DNA from: Prinsepia uniflora
Taxonomy: Eukaryota; Streptophyta; Magnoliopsida; Rosales; Rosaceae
DNA: 64,000 nucleotides
Reading direction: 5' to 3'
Assembly (NCBI GenBank): GCA_032719365.1
Contig: CM064871.1
Location: forward strand, 67,629,586 to 67,693,585
The notes beneath the pieces were generated by a model. The model was not told the origin of the DNA. It was given only the letters and a program-made list of their open reading frames with translations, and made no database searches. Numbering within the stretch: the first letter of the stretch is position 1; every line of letters begins with the position of its first letter. The translations under genes were made by a program, and so were the position numbers. Below, piece after piece: positions 23,054 through 32,332 of this stretch.

Positions 23054-23617
23054 TAGAATGGAAATAATAACTCAACCCACAAAAAAGGAAAAATATGCAA
23101 GGAAATAAAAGAGCAAAGAATAGAGAACACCGGATATAACGTGGTTCGGCAATATGCCTACGTCCACGGGGCAACAACAACAAGAACCTCCACTAATGAA
23201 ATTAGGGATACAAAGAGATGCACAACTTCAAGAATACTACTTGAAGGAAACTCTCTCTCTCACACTTGTTTTGCTACCAACACTACAACACTCAACACTC
23301 TCAACTTAGAGTGGGCACTCTTCACTCTCTACTTGGAGGAAGATGTTTCTCTTGGATGAGATTGATGGAATGAGCAAATGACCTCTCCTTATATAGGCCA
23401 AGGAGGAACCATCTAAATGCTTTCATTAATGATTCACCCACCCACTTACTTCATTTTGGATCCCACTTACCTACAACCACCTACTACATTTTGGATCCCA
23501 CTTACCTACAACCACCTACTACATTTTGGATCCCACTTACCTACAACCACTTACTTCATTAATGCTTCAAATAACATTTTGTAGATATATTTGAAATTTG
23601 GGCCTAGATATTTTACA
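23039..23617 (-). repeat. Copia 3' LTR
   Basis: 579 bp, same as 27741-28319 by eye. It contains three direct repeats of 35 bp starting at 23452, 23487 and 23522 (each beginning CATTTTGGATCCCACTTACC), and a TATA-like motif at 23389-23397 (minus strand CCTATATAA). Confidence 0.95.
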
Positions 23618-23632
23618 ATCTCCCCCTCTAGG
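23618..23632 (-). other. Copia polypurine tract
   Basis: The minus strand reads CTAGAGGGGGAGAT directly before the 3' LTR start TGTAAAAT; this is the second-strand priming site. Confidence 0.85.
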
Positions 23633-23658
23633 CCAACTAGGTCAAAACGACGTGACTT

Positions 23659-26600
23659 CTACTTGAAGTCCACTCCAGCGGATTTGCTGCAATACTCCAA
23701 CTTCTGTTGTGTAACAACTTTTGTCAACATATCTGAAGTGTTCTTGTTGGTGTGAATTTTCCTCAACTGGAAAAGCTTCTTTGATACTGCATCTCGAATC
23801 CAATGATAACGGAGATCAATGTGCTTCGTGCGAGGATGGTACACTGAATTTTTACTTAAATGAATAGCACTCTGACTATCACAATGTACCACATAACTTT
23901 CTTGCTTCACACCCAATTCTTGAATGAACCTCTGCAGCCAAATCATCTCCTTGCCTGCTTCATTTGCAGCAATATACTCAGCTTCAGTGGTGGATAAGGC
24001 AACACATTTTTGTAACTTAGACTGCCATGAAACAGCTCCCCCTGAAAAGGTGAATAAGTATCCAGAAGTGGATTTTCTAGCATCAAGGTCTCCTGCCAAG
24101 TCTGCATCCGTGAAACCTTCTAACATCGGTTTCGATCCACCAAAGCACAAGCACAACTTTGAAGTGCCTCTCAAATATCTGAGTATCCACTTGACTGATT
24201 CCCAATGCTCTCTGCCAGGGTTAGAGAGATACCTACTAACAACACCAACTGCATGTGCTATATCTGGTCGAGTACAAACCATAGCATACATAAGACTACC
24301 AACAGCTGATGAGTAGGGAATACCTGCCATCTTGTCCATATCCTCTTGTGTAGTTGGGCATAAACTTCTGCTTAACTTGAATTGATTACCTAGAGGTGAG
24401 TTCACTGGCTTAGCTTCTTTCATGTTGAACCTCTCAAGCACTCGTTCAACGTACCTTTCCTGTGACAACCATAGCTTCTTCGCCTTCCTGTCACGAGTGA
24501 TCTCCATGCCCAAAATCTGCTTAGCTGGACCTAAGTCTTTCATATCAAATGATTTTGACAAATCTGACTTCAACTTGTGAATCATAGCAACATCGTGCCC
24601 CACAATCAACATATCATCAACATAGAGCAATAAAATGATGAAGTTACCTCCGGTGAACTGCTGGATATACACACATGGATCAGCATCTGTTCTCTTGTAC
24701 CCATGACCCAACATGAATGAGTCAAACTTCTTGTACCATTGCCTCGGTGCCTGCTTTAGCCCGTACAAGCTTTTCTTCAACTTACAAACCATGTGTCCTT
24801 TTCTCTCAACTTCAAAACCTTTTGGTTGCTCCATGTAAATTTCCTCTTCCAAATCACCATGCAGAAATGCTGTCTTCACATCCAACTGCTCCACCTCAAG
24901 ATCCATGCTAGCTGCCATGCCCAGAATAACTCGGATAGAAGTCATCTTAACCACTGGTGAGAATATCTCGTCGAAATCGACTCCTTCCTTCTGCCCAAAA
25001 CCCTTGACAACCAAGCGAGCCTTGAACTTTGTCAACTGCTCATTCTCGTCCCTCTTCAACTTGAACACCCACTTATTTTTGAGTGCTTTTCTGCCTTTAG
25101 GAAGCTCCACCAACTCATAGGTGTCATTCTTCAATAAAGACTCCATCTCAGACTTCATTGCCAACATCCATTTGTCATTGTCTGCATGAGTCTTTGCCTC
25201 CTCAAAATTTTCAGGCTCTCCATCACCAGTCAACAGAATGTATCTGGAATGCGGGTCATCCCCATCACTGGTCGTGAGAATATACTGTGAAGAAGGATAC
25301 TTAGTATTCGACTTCGGCACTCTGTTTGATTTACGAACTGGTACTTGGGAAATCTCCGGTTGCTCCTCCTGGCTTGGCTCCCCCTGAATTTGATCGTCCT
25401 GATCATCGTCTTCAGGTTCAGACACTATCTCAGCACCTTCTGCTTCAGCCATGTCAGGAACGTCTTCATGTATAACCTCTTGAGCTCTGCCACTGGGTTC
25501 TTGTTGCAGCGGTGATGAATCATAGGTGAGTTGGCCTGCATTTTTAACTGTCTCCTTATCAAGATCTGCCACGGTCTGATCTTCAAAGAAGTGTACATTT
25601 CTGCTTCTGAATAGCTTGTTGGTCTTTGGATCCCACATGCGGTAGCCCATTTCTTCATTGCCGTACCCGAGAAAGATGCACGGTGTGCCTTTGTCATCTA
25701 TCTTCAATCTTTTCTCGTCAGATACACGTGCAAATGCTTTGCACCCAAACACTTTCAAGTGTGAATATGAAACGCTTCTACCGGTCCATACGCATTCGGG
25801 AGTCTCAAAGTTCAATGGTACACTTGGTGATCGGTTGATAAGGTAACAAGCGGCTGACACTGCTTCAGCCCAAAAACGTTTTGATAGATTGGCTGTCTTC
25901 AGCATGCACCTGACCTTCTCCAGAATGGTGCGGTTCATCCTTTCAGCTACACCATTATGTTGTGGGGTGCCAGGAATTGTCTTTTCATGCCTAATGCCAT
26001 ACTTCGAACAGTAATCTCTGAACTCGTTCGAAGTGTACTCTCCTCCATTATCGCTGCGGATACATTTGAGGGCTCTCCCAGTCTCCCTCTCCACCATGAC
26101 ATGAAATTGCTTGAAGGTTTGGAATACCTGACCTTTTGATTTCAACAAATATACCCAAACCTTTCGTGAAACATCATCAATAAAGGTAACAAAATATCTA
26201 TTACCACCTAGTGATTCAACTTCCATAGGGCCACAAACATCAGAATGTACTAGGTCTAATATTTTTTCTTTTCTTGTGAAGGTACCAGAAAAACTGACTT
26301 GATTTTGTTTGCCATATAAACAATAATCACAAGAGTCGAGTGAGGTACCTTTGGCAAAGGGAATGAGAGACTTCTTTGCCAAAACTTGCAATCCCTTCTC
26401 ACTCATGTGGCCTAATCTTTTGTGCCATAGATTTGGATGAGAATCGTCCGCGACATTCAACTCTCCTTTGCAAACCTTCCCATATGTCTTGTAAAGGGTG
26501 CAGCACAACTTCCCTCTAGCGATGACTAGCGATCCCTTGGTAAGCCTCCACTTTTGATCTCCCCCATGATGATGGAACCCTTGTTTATCAAGCACACCGG

Positions 26601-27711
26601 TTGACATTAGATTGAGACGTAAACCAGGAACATGTCTCACATCTTTCAATAACAGCTTGTTGCCCAAATCAGTCTCGAACAAAACATCACCTATTCCGGA
26701 TATCTTGGAATAGCTATCATTGCCCATCTTCACTTCCCCAAAGTCTCCAGCTTTGTATGTGGTGAAGAACTCCGAGTGCGTCGTGGCATGGAAAGATGCT
26801 CCAGAATCAACTACCCAAGAAATGTTTTTATCTTCATCAGCATGTAGGCAATCATTGTCAAGAGACAACAACTCACATGCTTGACTGGACACAGTAGCGG
26901 TAGCTGCAGTATTGGTTGTGTCCTCCTTCTTTTGGTAGGTTGAGCCATCTTTCCCATCCTTCTTGTTATTCTTTAGTTTGTTGCAATTCTTCATCATGTG
27001 GCCATAGAGATTGCAATTATGACACCTTCCATTGAATCGTGTCCTCGAACGGCTTGCACTTCTTCCGCGATCTCGACTGGGACCTTTACTCTTGCTCCTT
27101 CCTCTATTCTCCGTCACAAAGACTTGACTATTATCGGAACTAGATGACTTTCTCCTAGTCACTTCATTGAACATGTTGTCTTTAACATTATCCATAGATA
27201 ACACACCATTGGGAGCAGAGTTACTTACAGTAATGACAAAGGTCTCCCAGCTGTCGGGCAAAGATCCAAGAAGCAATAACGCTTGAAGCTCATCCGCGAT
27301 CTTCATGTCCATCGTGGCCAATTGATTGACAGTGCTTTGGAAGTTGTTGAGATGCTCAGTCACCCTTACGCCCTCCTTATACTTCATGTTGACAAGCTCC
27401 TTAATGAGAAACGCTTTCTTCGATGCGGACTTTTGTTCGAACAATGACTCCAACTTCAACCAAAGAGCATGGGCGTTAGTCTCGTTGGACACATGGTGGA
27501 ACACACTATCATCCACCCATTCACGAATATGGCCAATAGCCTTGCGATTCAACTTCTTCCATTCAGCATCTCCCATATTCTCAGGCTTGCCTTCCTCTCC
27601 TTCTATGGGCTCATGTAGATCCTTGCAATAGAGAATGTCCTCCATTCTCGGCTTCCATGTAATCCAATTGGAGTGGTTGAGTCGAACCATGGTACTCCTT
27701 GAGCCTTCCAT
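23659..27711 (-). CDS. Copia gag-pol polyprotein
   Basis: Intact ORF of 1,350 codons from the ATG at 27711; the reading frame is open further upstream into the LTR, but this ATG follows the primer site as expected. Gag (UBN2-type) comes first, then a CCHC knuckle (CHNCNLYGHMMKNC, about residue 235). The protease has WVVDSGASFHAT (about 310). The integrase has an HHCC zinc region (LWHKRLGHMS ... CDYCLYGKQ) and the DDE residues in HSDVCGP, RSDNGGEY and NGVAERMNRT. Reverse transcriptase has LLYVDDMLIVG, and RNase H has DADLAGD, TEAEYIA and CDSQSAIH. The order protease-integrase-RT-RNase H is diagnostic of Ty1/copia. No stop or frameshift is seen and every catalytic residue I looked for is there. 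Confidence 0.95.
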   Translation of the reverse strand: MEGSRSTMVRLNHSNWITWKPRMEDILYCKDLHEPIEGEEGKPENMGDAEWKKLNRKAIGHIREWVDDSVFHHVSNETNAHALWLKLESLFEQKSASKKAFLIKELVNMKYKEGVRVTEHLNNFQSTVNQLATMDMKIADELQALLLLGSLPDSWETFVITVSNSAPNGVLSMDNVKDNMFNEVTRRKSSSSDNSQVFVTENRGRSKSKGPSRDRGRSASRSRTRFNGRCHNCNLYGHMMKNCNKLKNNKKDGKDGSTYQKKEDTTNTAATATVSSQACELLSLDNDCLHADEDKNISWVVDSGASFHATTHSEFFTTYKAGDFGEVKMGNDSYSKISGIGDVLFETDLGNKLLLKDVRHVPGLRLNLMSTGVLDKQGFHHHGGDQKWRLTKGSLVIARGKLCCTLYKTYGKVCKGELNVADDSHPNLWHKRLGHMSEKGLQVLAKKSLIPFAKGTSLDSCDYCLYGKQNQVSFSGTFTRKEKILDLVHSDVCGPMEVESLGGNRYFVTFIDDVSRKVWVYLLKSKGQVFQTFKQFHVMVERETGRALKCIRSDNGGEYTSNEFRDYCSKYGIRHEKTIPGTPQHNGVAERMNRTILEKVRCMLKTANLSKRFWAEAVSAACYLINRSPSVPLNFETPECVWTGRSVSYSHLKVFGCKAFARVSDEKRLKIDDKGTPCIFLGYGNEEMGYRMWDPKTNKLFRSRNVHFFEDQTVADLDKETVKNAGQLTYDSSPLQQEPSGRAQEVIHEDVPDMAEAEGAEIVSEPEDDDQDDQIQGEPSQEEQPEISQVPVRKSNRVPKSNTKYPSSQYILTTSDGDDPHSRYILLTGDGEPENFEEAKTHADNDKWMLAMKSEMESLLKNDTYELVELPKGRKALKNKWVFKLKRDENEQLTKFKARLVVKGFGQKEGVDFDEIFSPVVKMTSIRVILGMAASMDLEVEQLDVKTAFLHGDLEEEIYMEQPKGFEVERKGHMVCKLKKSLYGLKQAPRQWYKKFDSFMLGHGYKRTDADPCVYIQQFTGGNFIILLLYVDDMLIVGHDVAMIHKLKSDLSKSFDMKDLGPAKQILGMEITRDRKAKKLWLSQERYVERVLERFNMKEAKPVNSPLGNQFKLSRSLCPTTQEDMDKMAGIPYSSAVGSLMYAMVCTRPDIAHAVGVVSRYLSNPGREHWESVKWILRYLRGTSKLCLCFGGSKPMLEGFTDADLAGDLDARKSTSGYLFTFSGGAVSWQSKLQKCVALSTTEAEYIAANEAGKEMIWLQRFIQELGVKQESYVVHCDSQSAIHLSKNSVYHPRTKHIDLRYHWIRDAVSKKLFQLRKIHTNKNTSDMLTKVVTQQKLEYCSKSAGVDFK

Positions 27712-27727
27712 TCTCAACGAACCTAGA

Positions 27728-27739
27728 GCTCTGATACCA
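27728..27739 (-). other. Copia primer-binding site (initiator-Met tRNA)
   Basis: The minus strand reads TGGTATCAGAGC, the exact complement of the plant initiator-Met tRNA 3' end, one base from the 5' LTR. Confidence 0.93.
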
Positions 27740-27740
27740 C

Positions 27741-28319
27741 TGTTGCGGAAAATAGTAGAATGGAAATAATAACTCAACCCACAAAAAAGGAAAAATATGC
27801 AAGGAAATAAAAGAGCAAAGAATAGAGAACACCGGATATAACGTGGTTCGGCAATATGCCTACGTCCACGGGGCAACAACAACAAGAACCTCCACTAATG
27901 AAATTAGGGATACAAAGAGATGCACAACTTCAAGAATACTACTTGAAGGAAACTCTCTCTCTCACACTTGTTTTGCTACCAACACTACAACACTCAACAC
28001 TCTCAACTTAGAGTGGGCACTCTTCACTCTCTACTTGGAGGAAGATGTTTCTCTTGGATGAGATTGATGGAATGAGCAAATGACCTCTCCTTATATAGGC
28101 CAAGGAGGAACCATCTAAATGCTTTCATTAATGATTCACCCACCCACTTACTTCATTTTGGATCCCACTTACCTACAACCACCTACTACATTTTGGATCC
28201 CACTTACCTACAACCACCTACTACATTTTGGATCCCACTTACCTACAACCACTTACTTCATTAATGCTTCAAATAACATTTTGTAGATATATTTGAAATT
28301 TGGGCCTAGATATTTTACA
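27741..28319 (-). repeat. Copia 5' LTR with promoter
   Basis: The 5' LTR in the element's own orientation. U3 carries the 35-bp triplication (starts 28154, 28189, 28224) upstream of the TATA box at 28091-28099 (minus strand CCTATATAA). Transcription would start roughly 30 bases further along the minus strand, near 28060. Tandem U3 motifs of this kind act as enhancers in Tnt1; that role here is by analogy. Confidence 0.93.
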
Positions 28320-28324
28320 AATTC

Positions 28325-29170
28325 AACATGCCTGGAAACTCATCTGAACCAACGGGAACCAATGCTCCGGCGACTCGTAATCTGTACTATTCGTTTGATA
28401 GTGGCTCAGTCCATTTTTTGTACATATCAACGGAGACCAATTTTGTTGAAGGAAGCAAGCAAATTGAGTTTATAAAGCGCGATTTGGAGGCAGTGGACCG
28501 GAGCAGAACGCCATTTGTGGTGGTGCAAGGCCATAGGCCGATGTACACAACCAGCAATGAGAAAACAGATTCCCCCTTGAGGGAGAAAATGCTGGAGCAT
28601 TTGGAGCCTTTGTTTGTGAACAACAATGTGACTCTTGCATTGTGGGGACATGTTCACAGATATGAGCGGTTTTGTCAGCTGAATAATTTTACTTGTGGAA
28701 GTACAGGACCGGTTCATGTTGTGATTGGAATGGGTGGGCAGGACTGGCAACCCATATGGGAGCCTAGACCGGACCATCCAACCGACCCGATATTCCCTCA
28801 GCCAGAGAGGTCTCTGTATCGCACTGGCGAATTTGGGTACACTAAGTTGGTTGCTACAAGGAAGAAGCTTTCTCTTTCTTTTGTTGGAAACCATGATGGG
28901 AAGGTCCACGACACACTGGAGATTCTTGCGTCTGGAGAAGTCTTTGGCGGAGGCGGCATTAAATCTGTTGATAGTAGAAGCGGCGGTGCTGGCGGTGTTC
29001 CTGGAGGTATTAGGAGCAGTGGGGAGTCTACATTCTCCTGGTTTGTGAAGGGAACAAGTGTTTTGGTGCTTGGGGTTTTTATAGGCTATCTTGGGGGCTA
29101 CATTTCATATACAAGAAAAAAAAGAGTCGCGGGAAGTGATTGGACCCCGGTAAAGAGCGAGGGGACGTGA
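28325..29170 (+). CDS. PAP2: Purple acid phosphatase (PAP2/PAP9-type), 3' portion after the retrotransposon
   Basis: Continues exon 2 of the phosphatase in the same frame after removal of the element and one AATTC target copy. It starts with NMPGNSSEPTG and carries the remaining catalytic motifs: GHRPMY (His444) and GHVH (His483, His485). It ends with a C-terminal hydrophobic segment (about residues 613-636, including VLVLGVFIGYLGG) followed by a short basic tail. In Arabidopsis PAP2 such a tail anchors the protein in the chloroplast and mitochondrial outer membranes, a role I infer here from similarity. No promoter or start is expected, so this half is normally translated only from an uninterrupted allele. 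The ATG at 28328 is an internal methionine. Confidence 0.9.
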   Translation, partial: NMPGNSSEPTGTNAPATRNLYYSFDSGSVHFLYISTETNFVEGSKQIEFIKRDLEAVDRSRTPFVVVQGHRPMYTTSNEKTDSPLREKMLEHLEPLFVNNNVTLALWGHVHRYERFCQLNNFTCGSTGPVHVVIGMGGQDWQPIWEPRPDHPTDPIFPQPERSLYRTGEFGYTKLVATRKKLSLSFVGNHDGKVHDTLEILASGEVFGGGGIKSVDSRSGGAGGVPGGIRSSGESTFSWFVKGTSVLVLGVFIGYLGGYISYTRKKRVAGSDWTPVKSEGT

Positions 29171-29444
29171 ATTTCAGATTGCAATGTTTGTAAATACTCA
29201 ATTTCGTAGGCCGGTCCATCCTTCTATTAAAGAAACTTTTTTTTTTTTTTAATATCGACATCATTTTGTTTAGTCCTAAACTTAGTTTATCCAAATCCAA
29301 GTAATGAAAAATCTGTACAAAATAGTCATTTTATTTTTATGCATATCCCAATCGATACAGAATCGAAGGCCCATAGTGTAGTTACAGTTACTAAAGTTAT
29401 GTAAAAATTTCTGTACAGCCTGAAGTTGTATGCCCCTTTGGCCT

Positions 29445-30612
29445 TCACTTCCCAAGCAGCTTGCGGGTGCGTTGATTTGACCCTTTCACTCGGGAGTTAA
29501 GCTCGTCAACATCGTCGGAGAGATTATCAATGGCCTTATTTTGCCTGCAATTTTACAAAAGATCATCTTACGTCAATGCAGATAATGAAGAATATATGCA
29601 GAGTAAAAGAAAGAAGGTAAGTTATTGACCTTTCAAGTTCACCTCCCATGTCCATAGCCATACCCTTCAAATCCCCCAAAATATTACTCAAGTCTGAAAG
29701 AGCATCATCTTGCTTTGACTTCTCATACTGACATCACATTGCCAAACCAATCCCATATAAATAAATCTGGATAAAATGAATCAATGTAGTTATGTTCTTC
29801 ATATTCAAATTTGCAAACAACTTACCTCAACTTGCTGCAAAGCACCTGATCCTTCTGGAGGAGGAGTTGCCGGAGCTGACCTTCCTTTGTGCACTGGTGC
29901 TAAACCCAACTTCTCCCTCTGCTTGGGATCACTCTTCATCGGCGCAGAAGCTGAATACGAGGACCAAATCAAAACCTAATATGAAAGGATGTGAAATTAA
30001 ATTATGACAGAAGAAACCTGCTGTGAAATCAGGCCCCGCAATATCCTTCGTTTTCTTTGCCTTCCAAGGCATTGAGAACATGCCCCCAAGATTGCTCAAA
30101 AGCTTCTCACCCTGTTTCCAAAATGCAAAATGCACCATTTAGTGGTTGCAACCAAAAAACACTGTTTCTTGCGTCACAAGAAAGGTCATAAACATCTGAA
30201 AAAACAAAACCAGAGAACCCAATTCAAAATTCCAACAAAAATTGAAGCTTACCCGAGTCAAATCCTTATCGATATCGACAGCCGCCATGTGAGTCCTTGT
30301 AATTTGGTCACCCTGCTGGTGCAACATGTCCAGGGTCCTTGAGGCATCTCCTCTGATGTCCTCGGCAATTCTGAGGCAATTGTTGACACTCTTTGTTGTC
30401 TCCTCAGCTTTATGAACAGCGTATTTCTCCAATTGTTGCATACTCTGCTGCTCTAAATCTTCTTGACTGAGATCCGGTTTCATAAGCATTGGTTCTGAAG
30501 TGGTTCGCCGCCCGGGGTGAAGATTGTTCTTTCCGGCGTCTGAATCTTGAAACCCTGGGTCTACAGAGCTTTGCTTCGCAATCTTTCCAGGTGTTTTCTT
30601 AAAGCCAAACAT
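29445..30612 (-). CDS. SNAP30: SNAP25-family Qb+Qc SNARE (SNAP30-type)
   Basis: Five coding exons on the minus strand: 30612-30253, 30111-30018, 29950-29826, 29727-29630 and 29544-29445, all with GT-AG junctions and consistent phase, giving 258 residues. Starts MFGFKKTPGK. The Qb SNARE helix spans about residues 60-120 (LEKYAVHKAEETTKSVNNCL ... RTHMAAVDIDKDLTR). The linker has GGMFSMPWKAKKTK. The Qc helix runs from about 195 to the end (KSKQDDALSDLSNILGDL ... DDVDELNSRVKGSNQR ... LLGK). Soluble SNAREs of this group pair with syntaxin (Qa) and VAMP (R) at the plasma membrane for vesicle fusion, including cytokinesis and defence secretion. Length and the short N-terminus fit SNAP30/SNAP29 better than the ~300-residue SNAP33. 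Convergent with the phosphatase gene, 274 bp apart. Confidence 0.92.
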
Positions 30613-32332
30613 TTTGACAAGAAACCAATGGCTCTCAAAGTCGTAGTTCTAAAATTACTCTTTACTTTTGATCAAAAGTCACTAAATCAAAGGAATTGAT
30701 ATAGAGAATCCTTGTGAAGATTCAAAAATGGTACCTACAATCACAGAAACGGTTAAACAATGACATCAAAACCCTAAACAAAATATATATAATTTCACCA
30801 ATTATTTTTTTCCAAATCTAATCTTCACATGGGCATTGAATTGAATTGCAGAAATGAAACCATGAATTATCAATCAATCAATCCCAATTGGGTAATCATG
30901 TTTTTGACCTAATCCACGTCTGCAAAAGATTTCGAATTTAGAAAATCAGAACTAGGATTTCCCAATTTCTTGTCAAACCTAATCTTCAATTTCCTCTACA
31001 TTTCCATCCCAAATTGCAATTGCACCGAATTCAATAACAAAAATGAAATTATCACAACATGTCCACAAACAAAGACATGAGTTATGACCAAAGGCCCAGA
31101 ATGTACCTAGAAAATTCGACAAAACTCGAAAGTTGCGAGGGCTTCACACACAAACCAGAGCCTTTTGTTTTGGGATTTGGTTTGTGGATGAAACGCGAAG
31201 AGGGATTTGATCAAGAAATGAGGAGAAGCAGAAGCAGAGGGGTTTGATTGGAGGAAGTATTTTATTTGCTGTGTCTGTGGCTGTGAGAAAAATCAGAGAA
31301 AGACCCCGCCGGAAAAGGAGCGAAGTGGACGGCTCCAACTTCCTCTGCTCTCCTCCAACTCCGAACTTTGACTTCTTTCAGACCGTTGGGATGTGATTTA
31401 ACCTTCACAATTCAAATTCAGACTCACTTTTTTTTTTAATTTTTTTATCGGACAAGACTTAGTTTAGACCTAAGTCCATTTCGGTAAATTAATAATGAAT
31501 TATAATATTGCATGCCACGTGGCAACAATGATAAACGTTGGAAAAGTAACATACATAGTAAGAATTGATCATTTTTTAGGAATGCTCAATTTAAAATCTA
31601 AGACCTTTAAGCCACTGACCCAAAAAAGAACTCGAGATCGAAGACATTGTGGTTTGATAAATTTGCAATTTGCAGGGTCAAAGGGTCAAAGGGTGAAAGA
31701 TCTAAAGAAGGTGGGAGTTGCATGCATAGTGGGTTGGGTGGGCCAAGTATCAAACGATAATGACAGGCCCACTTGTGTTCGGCCCAAATAGTGAAGAGAC
31801 TCATGCGAGTTGATCAGTCATATCAAAATATACATTTCAAGAAATTTTAATTAAATGCACGAACGATAAGATACGACAACACCATAAATCATGAGCATCC
31901 AACAATAATGGTGGAATTCGTTAGTCCGATTTTAATAAATTATGATATATTTTAAAAATTATGAAATCGTGATTTTGAGTACATAATATAAGAATTTTTT
32001 ATTATTATATAATTTATACCTCAAGTATAAATTATGTCTTTTATTTATAACTTTATATTATTACATATAAAATATAATCATAATATTTGAATTAAAAATA
32101 TTACGTGATATATATTTGGAAGTAACATTATTTTTTGCAGGAGGAGTGGAATTTTGTGGTGATAGTCAGCAATGGGTGAAAAAGACGAATCAAAATATTT
32201 CCCTCGTTTAAAACATGAGAAAGAAGTTCACATTTGTGATGAAACAAGATAAGCAGACATAGGGCAGCACACTCTCTGTCACTCATTTTCTTCAAACTCT
32301 CCCAGAGAGATCGATACAGAGAGAGAGCATCA
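30613..32332. other. Divergent intergenic region between SNAP30-type and PHS1 genes
   Basis: Holds the 5' leaders and promoters of both genes. The SNAP30-type leader probably contains an intron, since exon-like GC-richer sequence recurs at about 31180-31370. The PHS1 leader lies at about 32260-32332 with GAGAGA runs. The middle (31500-32100) is AT-rich with no gene recognised. Confidence 0.45.

Larger units (their letters stand above)
23039..28319 (-). mobile_element. Complete Ty1/copia retrotransposon (Tork/Tnt1-like) inside the PAP2-type gene
   Basis: 5,281 bp with direct LTRs of 579 bp each (23039-23617 and 27741-28319), both TGTTGCGG...TTTTACA on the plus strand. I see no difference between them, and their chance ORFs translate identically. 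A perfect 5-bp duplication AATTC lies at 23034-23038 and 28320-28324. PBS, PPT and one long gag-pol ORF are all present and oriented minus, so the right LTR is the 5' LTR. This is an intact, potentially mobile copy; LTR identity implies a very recent insertion. Its size and LTR length match the Tnt1 group. Confidence 0.95.

Noticed and set aside
23924..27631. Plus-strand ORFs of 60-130 residues in the copia element
   Set aside because: Antisense shadows of gag-pol.
27711..27885. Upstream 58-residue extension of the copia ORF into the LTR
   Set aside because: It runs through the PBS and LTR; the ATG at 27711 is the usual gag start position.
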